From contig NZ_JAMLJI010000002.1 of NCBI RefSeq assembly GCF_023712105.1, forward strand, positions 434,001 to 498,000: a stretch of 64,000 nt of DNA, in the 5' to 3' direction. Positions within the stretch are counted from its first letter, which is position 1, and every line of letters begins with the position of its first letter. Origin of the DNA: Larsenimonas suaedae (lineage in GTDB: Bacteria; Pseudomonadota; Gammaproteobacteria; Pseudomonadales; Halomonadaceae). The position numbers and the translations under genes were made by a program. The notes under the pieces were generated by a model. The model was not told where the DNA came from, did not search any database, and saw only the letters and a list, made by a program, of their open reading frames with translations. Positions 55,170-64,000 of this stretch are shown piece by piece.

Positions 55170-56582
55170 TCACTCGCTTTCGGCCAGCGCCGGCAGCAGC
55201 ACCTTGAGTTTGCGGGTCAGGGTATTGCGCCCCCAGCCCAACAGCTCGGCCGCCTCGCCCTTGCGGCCACCGGTGTGCTTCAGCGCCGTCTCGATCAGAA
55301 TGCGCTCGAAATCCGGTACGGCCTGCTCAAGCAAATGCGTGTGGCCCGAGGTCAGTGCCTGATCGGCCCAGCTTCTAAAGGCGCCTCGCCAGTCGTCGGC
55401 ATTGGCCGTCTGATGGTGGGCGTTCTTGAGCTCCGGCGGCAGGTCATCAATCAGGATTTCACGGCCCGACGCCATTACCGTCAGCCAGCGGCAGGTGTTT
55501 TCGAGCTGGCGAACGTTGCCCGGCCACGGCAGGTCACACAGGTGCGTTTCGGCGTCCTTGGTCAATACCTTCGGTTCGGTGGCGAGTTCGCGCGCGGCTT
55601 CGATCATAAAATGATGCGCCAGGCGCGGGATGTCTTCGCGCCGCTCAGAAAGTCTCGGAAGATGTACGCGAATCACGTTCAGCCGGTGAAAAAGGTCCTC
55701 GCGAAAGCGCCCGTCTTCTACCAGTGCCTCAAGGTGCTGGTGGGTGGCTGCGATGATGCGCACATCAACCTTCACCGGCGTATGCCCACCCACCCGATAG
55801 AACTCGCCATCGGCCAGCACGCGCAGTAGCCGTGTCTGGGTTTCGGCCGGCATGTCGCCGATCTCATCGAGAAAGAGCGTGCCGCCATCGGCCTGTTCGA
55901 ACCGGCCGCGACGCTGAGCGGTGGCGCCAGTGAACGCGCCCTTTTCATGGCCAAAAAGCTCCGACTCCATCAAATCCTTGGGAATCGCGGCCATGTTGAG
56001 CGCTATAAACGGCGCTCTGGAGCGTGGGCTGTGCTGGTGAAGCGCCTGAGCGACGCGCTCCTTGCCGGTGCCGGACTCACCGTTGATCATCACGGTGATG
56101 TGCGACTGCGATAGCCGCCCGATCGCTCGGAAGACCTCCTGCATTGCCGGCGCTTCACCGATAATTTCGGTAGTGATGTTTTCCGGGGCATCGACCGGCG
56201 CCTTGCGCTCGCGGGCATGGGCGACCGCCCGTCGAACCAGCGACAGCGCTTCATCGACGTCAAACGGCTTCGGCAGGTACTCGAACGCGCCGCCCTGATA
56301 GGAAGCCACGGCGCTGTCCAGATCGGAGTGTGCGGTCATCACGATCACCGGCATGTCCGGAAAACGCTCACGCGTGCGCGCCATCAGATCGAGCCCATCG
56401 ACCCCCGGCATGCGAATATCGGTCACCAGTACATCCGGCACCTGCCGATCAATGGCCTCCATCGCGGCTTCGGCGCGCTCGAAGCTCTCGACGGTCAGAT
56501 CCGGCTGTGCAAGCGTTCGCTCCAGCACCCACCGAATGGATCGGTCATCATCGACGATATAGACCCGTGCGTAGTCACTCAT
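55170..56582 (-). CDS. ntrC: Nitrogen regulation response regulator NtrC
   Basis: This 470-residue sigma-54 enhancer-binding protein has a receiver domain (phospho-acceptor Asp55 in [10 protein letters not shown]), a AAA+ domain with Walker A ([14 protein letters not shown]) and the GAFTGA loop ([17 protein letters not shown]) that contacts sigma-54, and a FIS-type helix-turn-helix at the C terminus ([21 protein letters not shown]). Phosphorylated by NtrB in nitrogen shortage, it should activate glnA and glnK-amtB. It overlaps ntrB by 8 bases. Confidence 0.96.
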   Translation of the reverse strand: MSDYARVYIVDDDRSIRWVLERTLAQPDLTVESFERAEAAMEAIDRQVPDVLVTDIRMPGVDGLDLMARTRERFPDMPVIVMTAHSDLDSAVASYQGGAFEYLPKPFDVDEALSLVRRAVAHARERKAPVDAPENITTEIIGEAPAMQEVFRAIGRLSQSHITVMINGESGTGKERVAQALHQHSPRSRAPFIALNMAAIPKDLMESELFGHEKGAFTGATAQRRGRFEQADGGTLFLDEIGDMPAETQTRLLRVLADGEFYRVGGHTPVKVDVRIIAATHQHLEALVEDGRFREDLFHRLNVIRVHLPRLSERREDIPRLAHHFMIEAARELATEPKVLTKDAETHLCDLPWPGNVRQLENTCRWLTVMASGREILIDDLPPELKNAHHQTANADDWRGAFRSWADQALTSGHTHLLEQAVPDFERILIETALKHTGGRKGEAAELLGWGRNTLTRKLKVLLPALAESE

Positions 56583-57642
56583 GCGCGCCCTCCTTGTCCT
56601 GAGCTGCCGATTGCATGGGAATCAGCAACCGAAATAATGTGTGTCCCTGTGTGGATTCGCACTCGATCAGGCCGTGATGCTGGTGCAGGATCGACTGTGC
56701 AATCGAAAGCCCCAGCCCGCTGCCTTCGGCCCGGCCTGAAATCATGGGGTAGAACAGGGAATCGTGAAGATGCGCGGGAATCCCCGGCCCGTTATCGATG
56801 ATCGACACCTCGCAGACCAGCCGATAGCGCTCGGCGCCCAGCGTGAACTGCCGCCGGGCCCGCGTCTTGAGGGTTACGGTCGGCGAGGGGCTCTGATGCT
56901 CCTCGAGCGCCTGCACCGCATTTCGGGCCACATTGAGAATGGCCTGAATCAACTGCCCCTGATCACCCACCAGCTCCGGAAGACTCGGGTCATAGTCGCC
57001 GACGAAGCTCACGGACGTGGTCTCTGCCTTGAGTAACGTACGTACCCGCTCGAGCACCGCGTGAATATTGAGCGGCTGATGCTCGGCGACGATGTTCGGC
57101 CCAAGCATGCGGTCGACCAGATCCCTTAGGCGGTCGGCCTCCTCGACGATGATGCGGGTGAACTCGGCAAGACTTTCGTCCGGCAGGTCACGCTCCAGAA
57201 GCTGCGCGGCGCCGCGGATGCCGCCAAGGGGGTTCTTGACCTCATGCGCCAGCCCCCGGCTCAACACCTTGATCATCTCCTGATGGGCAACCAGCGCCTC
57301 TTCACGCGAGATGCGCATCAGTCGGTCCCGGGCATCGAACTCGAGCAGTAGCTCATCCTTTGACAAGGGCGAGGCGGTGTAATCGACCGTGATCGACGTG
57401 CCGTTCGCAAGCGCCAGCGGCACTTCACGCTGGGTGTAGGGGTGCTGGTGTGCAAGCGCCGCCGCAAGGCGCGTTCGAACGTCGCTGTTCTGGTGGTCAA
57501 TGCACTCAAGTCCGGTCTGGCGCACACGCTCCAGGCTGATGCCGAGCATCGATTCGGCCGACGGATTCATCCAGCGCACCCGAAGCTCGGCGTCCAGCAC
57601 GACGACCCCGGTCGTCAAATGTTCGAGCAAGCGTTGATCCAT
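56575..57642 (-). CDS. ntrB: Nitrogen regulation histidine kinase NtrB
   Basis: This 355-residue cytoplasmic kinase has an N-terminal PAS domain (about 1-110) and a HisKA phospho-acceptor in GLAHEVKNPLGGIRGAAQLL, then an N-box LNVARNAVQALEEH and G-box IDNGPGIPAHLHD and GSGLGLSIAQSI. No transmembrane helix is present, in keeping with control by PII. It phosphorylates NtrC. Upstream are a sigma-54-type element and a near-perfect NtrC palindrome. Confidence 0.95.
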   Translation of the reverse strand: MDQRLLEHLTTGVVVLDAELRVRWMNPSAESMLGISLERVRQTGLECIDHQNSDVRTRLAAALAHQHPYTQREVPLALANGTSITVDYTASPLSKDELLLEFDARDRLMRISREEALVAHQEMIKVLSRGLAHEVKNPLGGIRGAAQLLERDLPDESLAEFTRIIVEEADRLRDLVDRMLGPNIVAEHQPLNIHAVLERVRTLLKAETTSVSFVGDYDPSLPELVGDQGQLIQAILNVARNAVQALEEHQSPSPTVTLKTRARRQFTLGAERYRLVCEVSIIDNGPGIPAHLHDSLFYPMISGRAEGSGLGLSIAQSILHQHHGLIECESTQGHTLFRLLIPMQSAAQDKEGAHE

Positions 57643-57736
57643 CCCTGTCCCCGTTGTGGCGTCATCACGTCGTTTGAACTGTTCACTTCAATAGTGCAAA
57701 AACCGCGCCAGTTCCGACCAGGCCGTGTCCTTTTGC

Positions 57737-57752
57737 GCCATGAGCGTGCCAG
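57737..57752 (-). promoter_or_regulatory. Putative sigma-54 promoter of ntrBC
   Basis: On the - strand the sequence reads TGGCACGCTCATGGCG. The -24 element TGGCACG is a full match and the GG/GC spacing is correct; the -12 element has TGGC instead of TTGC. A start near 57725 would give a leader of about 83 bases before ntrB. Confidence 0.6.
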
Positions 57753-57787
57753 GCACGTCGAATCGGCGTTGATCCATCGCGGCGACT

Positions 57788-57804
57788 GGCACCATTTTGG
57801 TGCA
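57788..57804. promoter_or_regulatory. Putative NtrC site upstream of ntrBC
   Basis: GCACCA-TTT-TGGTGC (57789-57803) is a perfect palindrome closely resembling the strong E. coli NtrC site upstream of glnA. It lies about 40 bases upstream of the proposed -24 element, suggesting autoregulation of ntrBC. Confidence 0.65.
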
Positions 57805-57835
57805 TTGAATCAAGGGGTCAATGCACACCTGGCTG

Positions 57836-58411
57836 TCAGGGTGTGTTGGCCCCACGTACGCCGCTGACCGGTGCCCTGGCGGCGGGGCTATTGGGCGGCA
57901 CCTGCGCGCGCTTGACGAAGACCGTCACCGGGGAGCTTTGACGCAGCACACGGCCGCCTTCATCGATCAGCTCAGCCTGAATTCGGTGCTCACCGCGCTC
58001 GACACCTGCGATCATGAACACCCGCGCGCGCATGGCCGACTGGCTGGGCGTGCCATCGAGCAGCAGCCGCACCCGGTCTCCGTCCTTGAGTGACGGCTCG
58101 ACGCCGACCGAGACCTGAATATCGCCGGCATACCCCGGTGGAATCGTTGCCTTGTCGGCAGGGCTTTCGATGTAAAAGCGCCGATACGCCCGTCGCGCCT
58201 CGGACACGCTCTGCGAAGAGGTCGGCGCGGCCAGGCCTCCGGAGGGCGGCGACACGACGTCCGGCATCGCGGGCCGAACCGCGCTTGCCCCCGGCGTGGG
58301 CCGGTCACTGAAGCGCACGGTGCCGTCTTCATCGACCACGCGATACACCGTATCCGCAAGCGCCGGCCACGCAAGCGCGGTCGCACACATCAGTAAAAAC
58401 CACCGTTTCAT
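57836..58411 (-). CDS. DUF4124 domain protein
   Basis: This 191-residue exported protein has a signal peptide (MKRWFLLMCATALAWPALA) followed by a DUF4124 domain (TVYRVVDEDGTVRFSDRP). A proline/serine-rich linker and an immunoglobulin-like C-terminal part (about 85-180, IQVSVGVEPSLKDGDRVRLLLDG) complete it. DUF4124 proteins are common between glnA and ntrB in gammaproteobacteria. The function is unknown; an envelope role is inferred. The ATG at 58411 is picked for the signal peptide. Confidence 0.82.
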   Translation of the reverse strand: MKRWFLLMCATALAWPALADTVYRVVDEDGTVRFSDRPTPGASAVRPAMPDVVSPPSGGLAAPTSSQSVSEARRAYRRFYIESPADKATIPPGYAGDIQVSVGVEPSLKDGDRVRLLLDGTPSQSAMRARVFMIAGVERGEHRIQAELIDEGGRVLRQSSPVTVFVKRAQVPPNSPAARAPVSGVRGANTP

Positions 58412-58473
58412 TTGCAGCATCCTCCCTTGAGTCATGAGTCAGTCTAAGGCAGGCATGAATCGGCCATGAATAA

Positions 58474-58499
58474 AAAAGCCCCGCAAGAGCGGGGCTTTT
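58474..58499 (-). terminator. Intrinsic terminator after glnA
   Basis: A 7-bp GC stem extended by A-T pairs (58474-58484 with 58489-58499) with an AAGA loop, located 21-46 bases after the glnA stop on the - strand, with T-rich tail. Confidence 0.85.
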
Positions 58500-58519
58500 C
58501 CACCTGATGCAAGATGCGA

Positions 58520-59929
58520 TCAGAGGCTGTAGTACATGTCGAACTCGATCGGGCTCGGCGCCATGCGAAGCTTGGTGACGTCTTCTTCCTTGAGCTCGAT
58601 GTAGGCGTTGATGGTGTCTTCGGTGAATACACCACCTTCGGTCAGGAACGCGTGGTCTTCTTTCAGCGCGTTCAACGCTTCTTCAAGGCTGGACGCCACC
58701 GTCGGAACCGATTTGGCTTCTTCAGCCGGCAGGTCATAGAGGTTCTTGTCCATTGCGTCGCCCGGATGGATCTTGTTCTTGATGCCATCGATGCCGGCCA
58801 TCAGCATGGCCGCAAACGTCAGGTACGGGTTGGCGGTCGGGTCCGGGAAGCGCAGCTCGACACGCTTGCCTTTCGGGCTGGACGTGTACGGAATACGCAG
58901 TGATGCCGAACGGTTACGCGCGCTGTAGGCCAGCATGACCGGTGCTTCGAAACCAGGCACCAGACGCTTGTAGGAGTTGGTCGAGGCGTTGGCGAAGGCG
59001 TTCAGGGCCTTGGCGTGCTTGATGATGCCGCCGATGTAGTAAAGCGCGGTTTCGGAGAGACCCGCGTACTCATCGCCTGCGAACATGTTTTCGCCGTCTT
59101 TCCAGAACGACTGGTGAACGTGCATGCCGCTGCCGTTATCACCCGCCATCGGTTTGGGCATGAAGGTCGCGGTCTTGCCATAGGCGTGCGCCACGTTGTG
59201 GATCACGTACTTCATGGTCTGGACTTCGTCGGCCTTCTTGACGAGCGTATTGAACTTGACGCCGATTTCGTTCTGACCGGCGTTGGCCACTTCGTGGTGA
59301 TGCACTTCAACGCTCTGACCGACCGCTTCGAGGGTGTTACACATCGCACCGCGAATGTCGTGGAAGCTGTCGACCGGGGGTACCGGGAAGTAGCCGCCTT
59401 TCACGCGCGGACGGTGACCCATGTTGCCGCCTTCGATCTTGGTGTCGTCAGTGGCCCAGGCGCCTTCCTCGGACGAGATCTTGTAGAACGAGCCCTGCAT
59501 GTCGGTCTTGAAATGCACTTCATCGAAGATGAAGAACTCGGGTTCGGGGCCGAAAAACGCCGTGTCGCCGAGACCGGTGCTGTTCAGGTACGCCTCGGCA
59601 CGCTTGGCGATGGAGCGCGGATCACGCTCGTAGCCCTGCATGGTGGCCGGCTCGATGATGTCGCAACGCAGCACCAGCGTGGGGTCTTCGGTAAACGGAT
59701 CCAGGTAGCCACTGCCATCTTCCGGCATCAGAATCATGTCGGATTCGTTGATGCCCTTCCAGCCGTTGATGGAGGAGCCATCGAACATCTGTCCGGTTTC
59801 GAAAAACTCGTCATCCACACTGCGCGCAGGAATGGTGACGTGCTGCTCCTTGCCCTTGGTATCGGTGAAGCGTAGGTCGACCCACTTGACGTCATGTTCT
59901 TCAATCAGGGCAAGCGTCTTATCTGCCAT
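58520..59929 (-). CDS. glnA: Glutamine synthetase type I
   Basis: This 469-residue dodecameric enzyme makes glutamine from glutamate, ammonium and ATP. The adenylylation site tyrosine is in [11 protein letters not shown], equal to E. coli Tyr397, so activity is likely controlled by GlnE/GlnB. ATP- and metal-site segments ([20 protein letters not shown] and [11 protein letters not shown]) are intact. A sigma-54 promoter lies upstream on the - strand. Start ATG at 59929 follows GGAGGATC. Confidence 0.98.
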   Translation of the reverse strand: MADKTLALIEEHDVKWVDLRFTDTKGKEQHVTIPARSVDDEFFETGQMFDGSSINGWKGINESDMILMPEDGSGYLDPFTEDPTLVLRCDIIEPATMQGYERDPRSIAKRAEAYLNSTGLGDTAFFGPEPEFFIFDEVHFKTDMQGSFYKISSEEGAWATDDTKIEGGNMGHRPRVKGGYFPVPPVDSFHDIRGAMCNTLEAVGQSVEVHHHEVANAGQNEIGVKFNTLVKKADEVQTMKYVIHNVAHAYGKTATFMPKPMAGDNGSGMHVHQSFWKDGENMFAGDEYAGLSETALYYIGGIIKHAKALNAFANASTNSYKRLVPGFEAPVMLAYSARNRSASLRIPYTSSPKGKRVELRFPDPTANPYLTFAAMLMAGIDGIKNKIHPGDAMDKNLYDLPAEEAKSVPTVASSLEEALNALKEDHAFLTEGGVFTEDTINAYIELKEEDVTKLRMAPSPIEFDMYYSL

Positions 59930-60056
59930 GGTGATCCTCCGATGTGAGCTTGGCTCGTGATGGCGTTGATCCGCGATATGCGTTTTTTAAAAAGTGTCCA
60001 GCGCATTGGCGTGTGCAGCTCGTGTGCAGCGATGCCTTTTGACTGTGCAACACAGA

Positions 60057-60073
60057 TGCATGCCGCGTGCCAA
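60057..60073 (-). promoter_or_regulatory. Sigma-54 promoter of glnA
   Basis: On the - strand the sequence reads TTGGCACGCGGCATGCA: the -24 TTGGCACG is a full match, the GG to GC spacing is ten bases and the -12 is ATGCA. Transcription should begin near 60046, about 117 bases before glnA. Confidence 0.88.
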
Positions 60074-60212
60074 TTTGGGGCAAGACCTCAAAATACTTTT
60101 ATAAGATTTTGTTTTCTGGTCGTTTTTTAAAACAAAAAAATAGAAAAGTACCTGACACCGCTCAAGGCGCCCTCTCACTCTAGTTCAAAACGCACACATA
60201 CAGCACGCAGAG

Positions 60213-60260
60213 TGCACCATAAGCGCTCAAGCGCCTTACCATGTGTTCCATATTGGTGCA
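60213..60260. promoter_or_regulatory. Two candidate NtrC sites upstream of glnA
   Basis: One site has a strong left half (TGCAC at 60213, right half GCTCA), the other a strong right half (TATTGGTGCA ending at 60260). Their centres are 31 bases apart, about three helical turns, as for the paired enhancer sites in E. coli. They lie about 170-205 bases upstream of the predicted start. Confidence 0.5.
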
Positions 60261-60494
60261 GCGACGTGGATCGGTTGAAAATAAACCGGCCATTGGCTTG
60301 AAGCGAGCCGTCTAAGCCGGGACAATACGCCCACCCGCGATGCACGGCATCGACGTCTTTGGCTGGTGTGGCTTTTCGAGGTGACAGGCTGGCCGCAAGA
60401 CGACAATACAAGCCGCCGCTCGGCCGCTTTGCACCTCAACCTACACAAGCATTGTGATGCCGTTTGGCGTCGCCTTTCCCGACAGGACCCCATT

Positions 60495-62309
60495 GTGATC
60501 GAAAAACTTCGCAATATTGCCATTATCGCGCACGTCGACCATGGCAAGACCACGCTGGTCGATAAATTGCTGCAACAGTCCGGTACGCTCGACCGCAAGG
60601 CCGAAAACCAAGAGCGCATCATGGACTCCAACGACCAGGAAAAAGAGCGTGGCATCACGATCCTGGCAAAGAATACCGCCATCCAGTGGCACGATTACCA
60701 CATCAACATCGTCGACACCCCTGGACACGCCGACTTCGGTGGCGAGGTCGAGCGCGTCATGTCGATGGTCGATTCCGTGCTGCTGCTGGTCGATGCCGTC
60801 GACGGCCCGATGCCGCAGACTCGCTTCGTTACCCAAAAAGCCTTCGATCAGGGCCTCAAGCCGATCGTGGTCGTCAACAAGATCGACCGCCCCGGCGCGC
60901 GCCCTGACTGGGTCATCGACCAGATCTTCGATCTGTTCGACAACCTCGGCGCGTCCGATGAACAGCTCGACTTCCCGATCATCTACTGCTCGGCCCTGAA
61001 CGGCATCGCCGGCACTGACCCGGACGCGCTGGAAGAGAACATGGACCCGATGTTCCAGTCCATCGTCGACATCGTCGAACCGCCCAAGGTCGAGCTTGAA
61101 GCGCCGTTCCAGATGCAGATCTCGGCGCTCGACTACAACAGCTACGTCGGCGTTATCGGCCTTGGCCGCATCAAGCGCGGCAGCGTCAAGCCGGGCCAGC
61201 AGATCAGCGTCATCACCAAGGAAGGCAACACCCGTCGCGGCAAGATCGGTCAGGTCATGACCCACATGGGCCTCGAGCGCATGCAGACCAACGAAGCCAC
61301 CGCCGGCGACATCATCTGCATCACCGGCATCGAAGACCTCGCGATCTCCGATACGCTGTGCGACCCGAGCGCCGTCGAAGCGCTGCCGGCACTGACCGTT
61401 GACGAGCCGACCGTCTCCATGACCTTCCAGGTCAACGATTCGCCGTTCGCGGGCAAGGACGGCAAGTTCGTCACCAGCCGCAACATCAAGGAGCGTCTGG
61501 ATCAGGAGCTGATCCACAACGTCGCGCTTCGCGTCGAGCAGGGTGACAGCCCCGAGAAGTTCAAGGTCTCCGGTCGCGGCGAGCTTCACCTGTCGGTTCT
61601 GATCGAATCCATGCGTCGTGAAGGCTACGAGCTGGCCGTTGGCCGCCCCGAGGTCATCATTCGTGAGATCGAGGGCACCAAGCAGGAGCCGTACGAAGAA
61701 GTCATCATCGACTGCGAAGAGCAGCATCAGGGCGCAGTCATGGAAGAGCTCGGCTACCGCAAGGGCGAGCTGACCAACATGAACCCGGATGGCAAGGGCC
61801 GTGTGCGTCTTGACTTCATCATCCCGGCACGTGGCCTGATCGGCTTCCGCGGTCAGTTCCTGACCCTGACCTCCGGCACCGGCATCCTGACCAGCCGCTT
61901 CGATCATTACGGCGCGCTGAAACCCGACGCCCAGATCAAGCGCCGCAACGGTGTTCTGGTCTCCATGGTGCCCGGCAAGGCGCTGGCGTACGCGCTGTAC
62001 GCGCTGCAGGACCGCGGCAAGCTGATCGTCGAGCACGGCACCGAAGTCTATGAAGGCATGCTGATCGGCATCAACAACCGCGCCGACGACATGGTGGTCA
62101 ACCCGACCAAGGCCAAGAAGCTCGACAACATGCGCGCTTCCGGCAACGATGAGAACATCGTGCTGACGCCGCCCATCCGTTTCACGCTGGAGCAGGCCAT
62201 CGAGTTCCTTGATGACGACGAACTGGTCGAGATCACGCCGAACTTCATCCGCCTTCGCAAAAAGCACCTGACCGAGAACGAACGCAAACGCGCCAAGAAA
62301 AGCGGCTGA
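60495..62309 (+). CDS. typA: GTP-binding ribosome-associated protein TypA/BipA
   Basis: This 604-residue translational GTPase binds the ribosome and aids 50S assembly and stress responses. G1 reads AHVDHGKTT, the switch [10 protein letters not shown]3 [12 protein letters not shown]4 NKIDR, and the C-terminal TypA domain ends in [10 protein letters not shown]. The start is GTG at 60495 with AGGA seven bases before it, which gives the standard [18 protein letters not shown] terminus; the frame is open 43 codons further upstream. Confidence 0.96.
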   Translation: MIEKLRNIAIIAHVDHGKTTLVDKLLQQSGTLDRKAENQERIMDSNDQEKERGITILAKNTAIQWHDYHINIVDTPGHADFGGEVERVMSMVDSVLLLVDAVDGPMPQTRFVTQKAFDQGLKPIVVVNKIDRPGARPDWVIDQIFDLFDNLGASDEQLDFPIIYCSALNGIAGTDPDALEENMDPMFQSIVDIVEPPKVELEAPFQMQISALDYNSYVGVIGLGRIKRGSVKPGQQISVITKEGNTRRGKIGQVMTHMGLERMQTNEATAGDIICITGIEDLAISDTLCDPSAVEALPALTVDEPTVSMTFQVNDSPFAGKDGKFVTSRNIKERLDQELIHNVALRVEQGDSPEKFKVSGRGELHLSVLIESMRREGYELAVGRPEVIIREIEGTKQEPYEEVIIDCEEQHQGAVMEELGYRKGELTNMNPDGKGRVRLDFIIPARGLIGFRGQFLTLTSGTGILTSRFDHYGALKPDAQIKRRNGVLVSMVPGKALAYALYALQDRGKLIVEHGTEVYEGMLIGINNRADDMVVNPTKAKKLDNMRASGNDENIVLTPPIRFTLEQAIEFLDDDELVEITPNFIRLRKKHLTENERKRAKKSG

Positions 62310-62331
62310 TTCGTTACGATCGTCATGAAAG

Positions 62332-62357
62332 GGAGGCCTAAGGGCCTCCTTTTTTTA
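62332..62357 (+). terminator. Intrinsic terminator after typA
   Basis: GGAGGCC (62332-62338) pairs with GGCCTCC (62343-62349), followed by seven T. Confidence 0.9.
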
Positions 62358-62427
62358 TCCCCGAAAACTTCAACTGCGTCCGTCTAGGGCCGATAACAGA
62401 ACATCGCCTTCGAACGAGAACACGTCT

Positions 62428-63711
62428 GTGGTTTACGACCCGCCTGCCTCGAGCACCGCCGCTCAGCTTCGCTACCTGATCGACGCTGTCACCGAATTCA
62501 TTGTTCTAAAGGACGGTGAAGGCCGATGGCTGGTCGCCAACCGCGCCGTGATCGATACCTACGAACTTGAAGGGCTCGATTACATTGGCATGACCGATAT
62601 GGAGCTCGCTGCCTTTCGCCCGCATCTGATCGACGCGTTTCGCTACAACCTGAAGACTGACGAGCAGGCCTGGGCCCATGGCAAGGCACTGACCATCTAC
62701 AAATCCTTCGAACTCGATGGCCGGCTCAACACGTGGGAAGTGGTCAAGACGCCCTCGTTCACCACCCAGGGTGCTCGACACCAGCTCGTGATCGTCAGTC
62801 GCAATATCACCGACCGCGTCGAGGCCGAACAGGAGTTGGCACTGAAGGAGCAGAAGTACCGGCTGATCGCCGAGAACATGAGTGACATCGTCGGCACGCG
62901 CCGCCTTGATGGCACGATTACCTATCTATCGCCCTCCTTCGAGCATCAGTTGGGCCTTGCTCTTTCGGAATACATCGACCGACAGATCGGCTCGATCATT
63001 CATCCGGAGGACGTTCGGAGACTTCAACGCGACCTGATATTGCCACCTGAAAATCGGGAGCTTCCCACGACCCGCTGCCGCCTGCGGCTCGCATCCGGCA
63101 CCTACCGCTGGTTCGAGATTTCGCGGTCGATGACCTGGTTCGATGACATCGAGGAATACCAGATCGTCTTCACCTGCCGAGACATTCAGGAGCGGGTGCA
63201 GTACGAGCAGCGCCTGCATCGGCTTGCCTACGAGGATGCCCTGACCGGGATTCCCAATCGACGCCAACTGCTCGACGACCTCGGTCGAAGAGTCCAGCAG
63301 GAAAGCGCGTTTGCCCTGCTGTATCTGGACATCGATCACTTCAAGAACATCAATGATCGCCACGGCCATGACATTGGCGATGCGCTACTGACGGCACTGG
63401 CGAATCGACTGACCGAGCACCTCAACATCGGGGATACGGTGGCCCGAATCGGCGGCGACGAATTCGTCGTGGTAATCGCCGATGCCGACCACGCACTCGC
63501 GCATGCCGAGCGCCTTTGTCATGCCCTTCAGGCCCCCTGGCACCTTGAAAACCAGATCTTCCACACAACCTCCTCGATCGGTGTGGCACTGTGCCCCGCT
63601 GACAGCCGCCGAGTGCATACCCTTCTAAACCTGGCTGATCAGGCGCTGTTCAATGCCAAGCGACAGGGACGAGGCTGTGTGTGCGCTTATTCGGACTCAA
63701 GACGCACCTGA
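62428..63711 (+). CDS. PAS-PAS-GGDEF diguanylate cyclase
   Basis: This 427-residue cytoplasmic protein has two PAS domains (about 10-125 and 140-260) and a C-terminal GGDEF domain with intact RIGGDEFVVVI, preceded by DALTGIPNRR. It should make c-di-GMP from two GTP when its PAS sensors signal. No EAL domain or membrane helix is present. The start is GTG at 62428 with only a weak upstream purine stretch. It is the third GGDEF-domain gene in this window. Confidence 0.9.
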   Translation: MVYDPPASSTAAQLRYLIDAVTEFIVLKDGEGRWLVANRAVIDTYELEGLDYIGMTDMELAAFRPHLIDAFRYNLKTDEQAWAHGKALTIYKSFELDGRLNTWEVVKTPSFTTQGARHQLVIVSRNITDRVEAEQELALKEQKYRLIAENMSDIVGTRRLDGTITYLSPSFEHQLGLALSEYIDRQIGSIIHPEDVRRLQRDLILPPENRELPTTRCRLRLASGTYRWFEISRSMTWFDDIEEYQIVFTCRDIQERVQYEQRLHRLAYEDALTGIPNRRQLLDDLGRRVQQESAFALLYLDIDHFKNINDRHGHDIGDALLTALANRLTEHLNIGDTVARIGGDEFVVVIADADHALAHAERLCHALQAPWHLENQIFHTTSSIGVALCPADSRRVHTLLNLADQALFNAKRQGRGCVCAYSDSRRT

Positions 63712-63865
63712 TACCAGTCCAAGCTCGCATCGGTGATGCAATATTGCTCTAGTGGCTCGCCTTTTCCCTCGGATACTCGTTATCGTCGCAACTTAGGATG
63801 GCGCACAACACCTATAACGCCGCCATCTCACCTCGTTATGCCCGACAATTAAAAAGGTAACTCAC

Positions 63866-64000
63866 GTGTCCGACTCCTCCACCCCCCCAAACCTTTATCG
63901 GCGTATGCCACTGTGGGCCAAGATATTGGCCGGATTGATTCTAGGCGCGCTCACCGGTGTTCTGCTCGGTGAACAGGCAAGTGTATTGAAACCCATCGGC
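63866..64000 (+). CDS. Dicarboxylate/amino acid:cation symporter, 5' end only
   Basis: The first 45 codons lie inside the window, from GTG at 63866 after AAAAAGGT. The translation has PLWAKILAGLILGALTGVLLGEQASVLKPIG, the first helix typical of the DAACS family (GltP/DctA/SstT type) that moves glutamate, aspartate, serine or dicarboxylates with Na+ or H+. The gene runs off the right edge. Confidence 0.75.
   Translation, partial: MSDSSTPPNLYRRMPLWAKILAGLILGALTGVLLGEQASVLKPIG

Larger units (their letters stand above)
59930..60494. other. 565-base divergent control region between glnA and typA
   Basis: No gene is supported. It holds a sigma-54 promoter reading toward glnA (60057-60073), an AT-rich stretch (about 60088-60150) that could bend DNA or bind IHF, two candidate NtrC sites (60213-60229 and 60244-60260) and the typA leader. 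Short GTGTGCAGC copies at 60011 and 60022 lie between the promoter and the glnA start. Confidence 0.6.

Noticed and set aside
60441-62267. A 608-codon open frame on the - strand opposite typA
   Set aside because: It covers a highly conserved GTPase in antisense, its translation is compositionally odd (Val/Ala/Asp rich) and resembles nothing known; long antisense frames are expected in this GC-rich DNA.

Overview
This window looks like chromosomal DNA from a GC-rich gammaproteobacterium, most likely of the Halomonas group (Halomonadaceae). I infer this from the protein styles and gene orders: polA next to a DUF2782 gene and thrB, ntrB-ntrC upstream of a DUF4124 gene and glnA, glnK-amtB next to ubiK, sigma-54 promoters for nitrogen genes, and many transport and c-di-GMP genes. 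No rRNA, tRNA, CRISPR array, insertion sequence or prophage was recognised. Genes are densely packed, with many 4-14 base overlaps inside operons.

Layout. 0-9.2 kb: the end of a feruloyl-CoA-synthetase-like gene, a lone SIR2-like protein, a cytochrome b561, a PAS/GGDEF/EAL protein, a CHASE-domain histidine kinase and an MFS exporter. 9.2-19.2 kb: housekeeping genes (polA, DUF2782, thrB, speA, an RlpA-like lipoprotein, a FAH-family enzyme) and a cytochrome b561-YceI pair. 19.2-24.9 kb: a complete nickel ABC importer (nikABCDE) divergent from nikR, with a clear NikR operator between them. The NikR here has lost three of the four classical nickel ligands. 24.9-34.4 kb: a coiled-coil protein, two tandem paralogous small exported proteins, a 2-oxoadipate dioxygenase (HglS), a non-specific nuclease, an NfeD-SPFH membrane pair, an EthD protein, a GNAT acetyltransferase, a polysaccharide deacetylase and a lipoprotein trehalase. 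34.6-38.5 kb: a module of PLP decarboxylase, NSS-family symporter and LysR regulator. 38.6-47.5 kb: comM, a PACE exporter with a divergent LysR regulator, an EAL-CBS-GGDEF protein, a D,D-dipeptidase, a PAP2 phosphatase, phoD and ubiK. 47.8-60 kb: nitrogen control (glnK-amtB-glnB, glutaminase, aspartate dehydrogenase, dgt, an IclR regulator, ntrC, ntrB, DUF4124, glnA). 60.5-64 kb: typA, a PAS-GGDEF cyclase and the start of a dicarboxylate/amino-acid symporter.

How the genes fit together. NtrB/NtrC with sigma-54 should drive glnA, glnK-amtB and probably ntrBC itself. I can see -24/-12 elements and NtrC-type TGCAC-N7-GTGCA sites near all three. The two PII proteins flanking AmtB share an identical T-loop. 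Other signals include a perfect 7 x 7-base repeat between dgt and nadX, a five-unit 18-base pyrimidine-rich repeat after thrB, and a 19-base tandem repeat upstream of the EAL-CBS-GGDEF gene. The most interesting feature is the altered NikR beside an intact nickel operon and operator.
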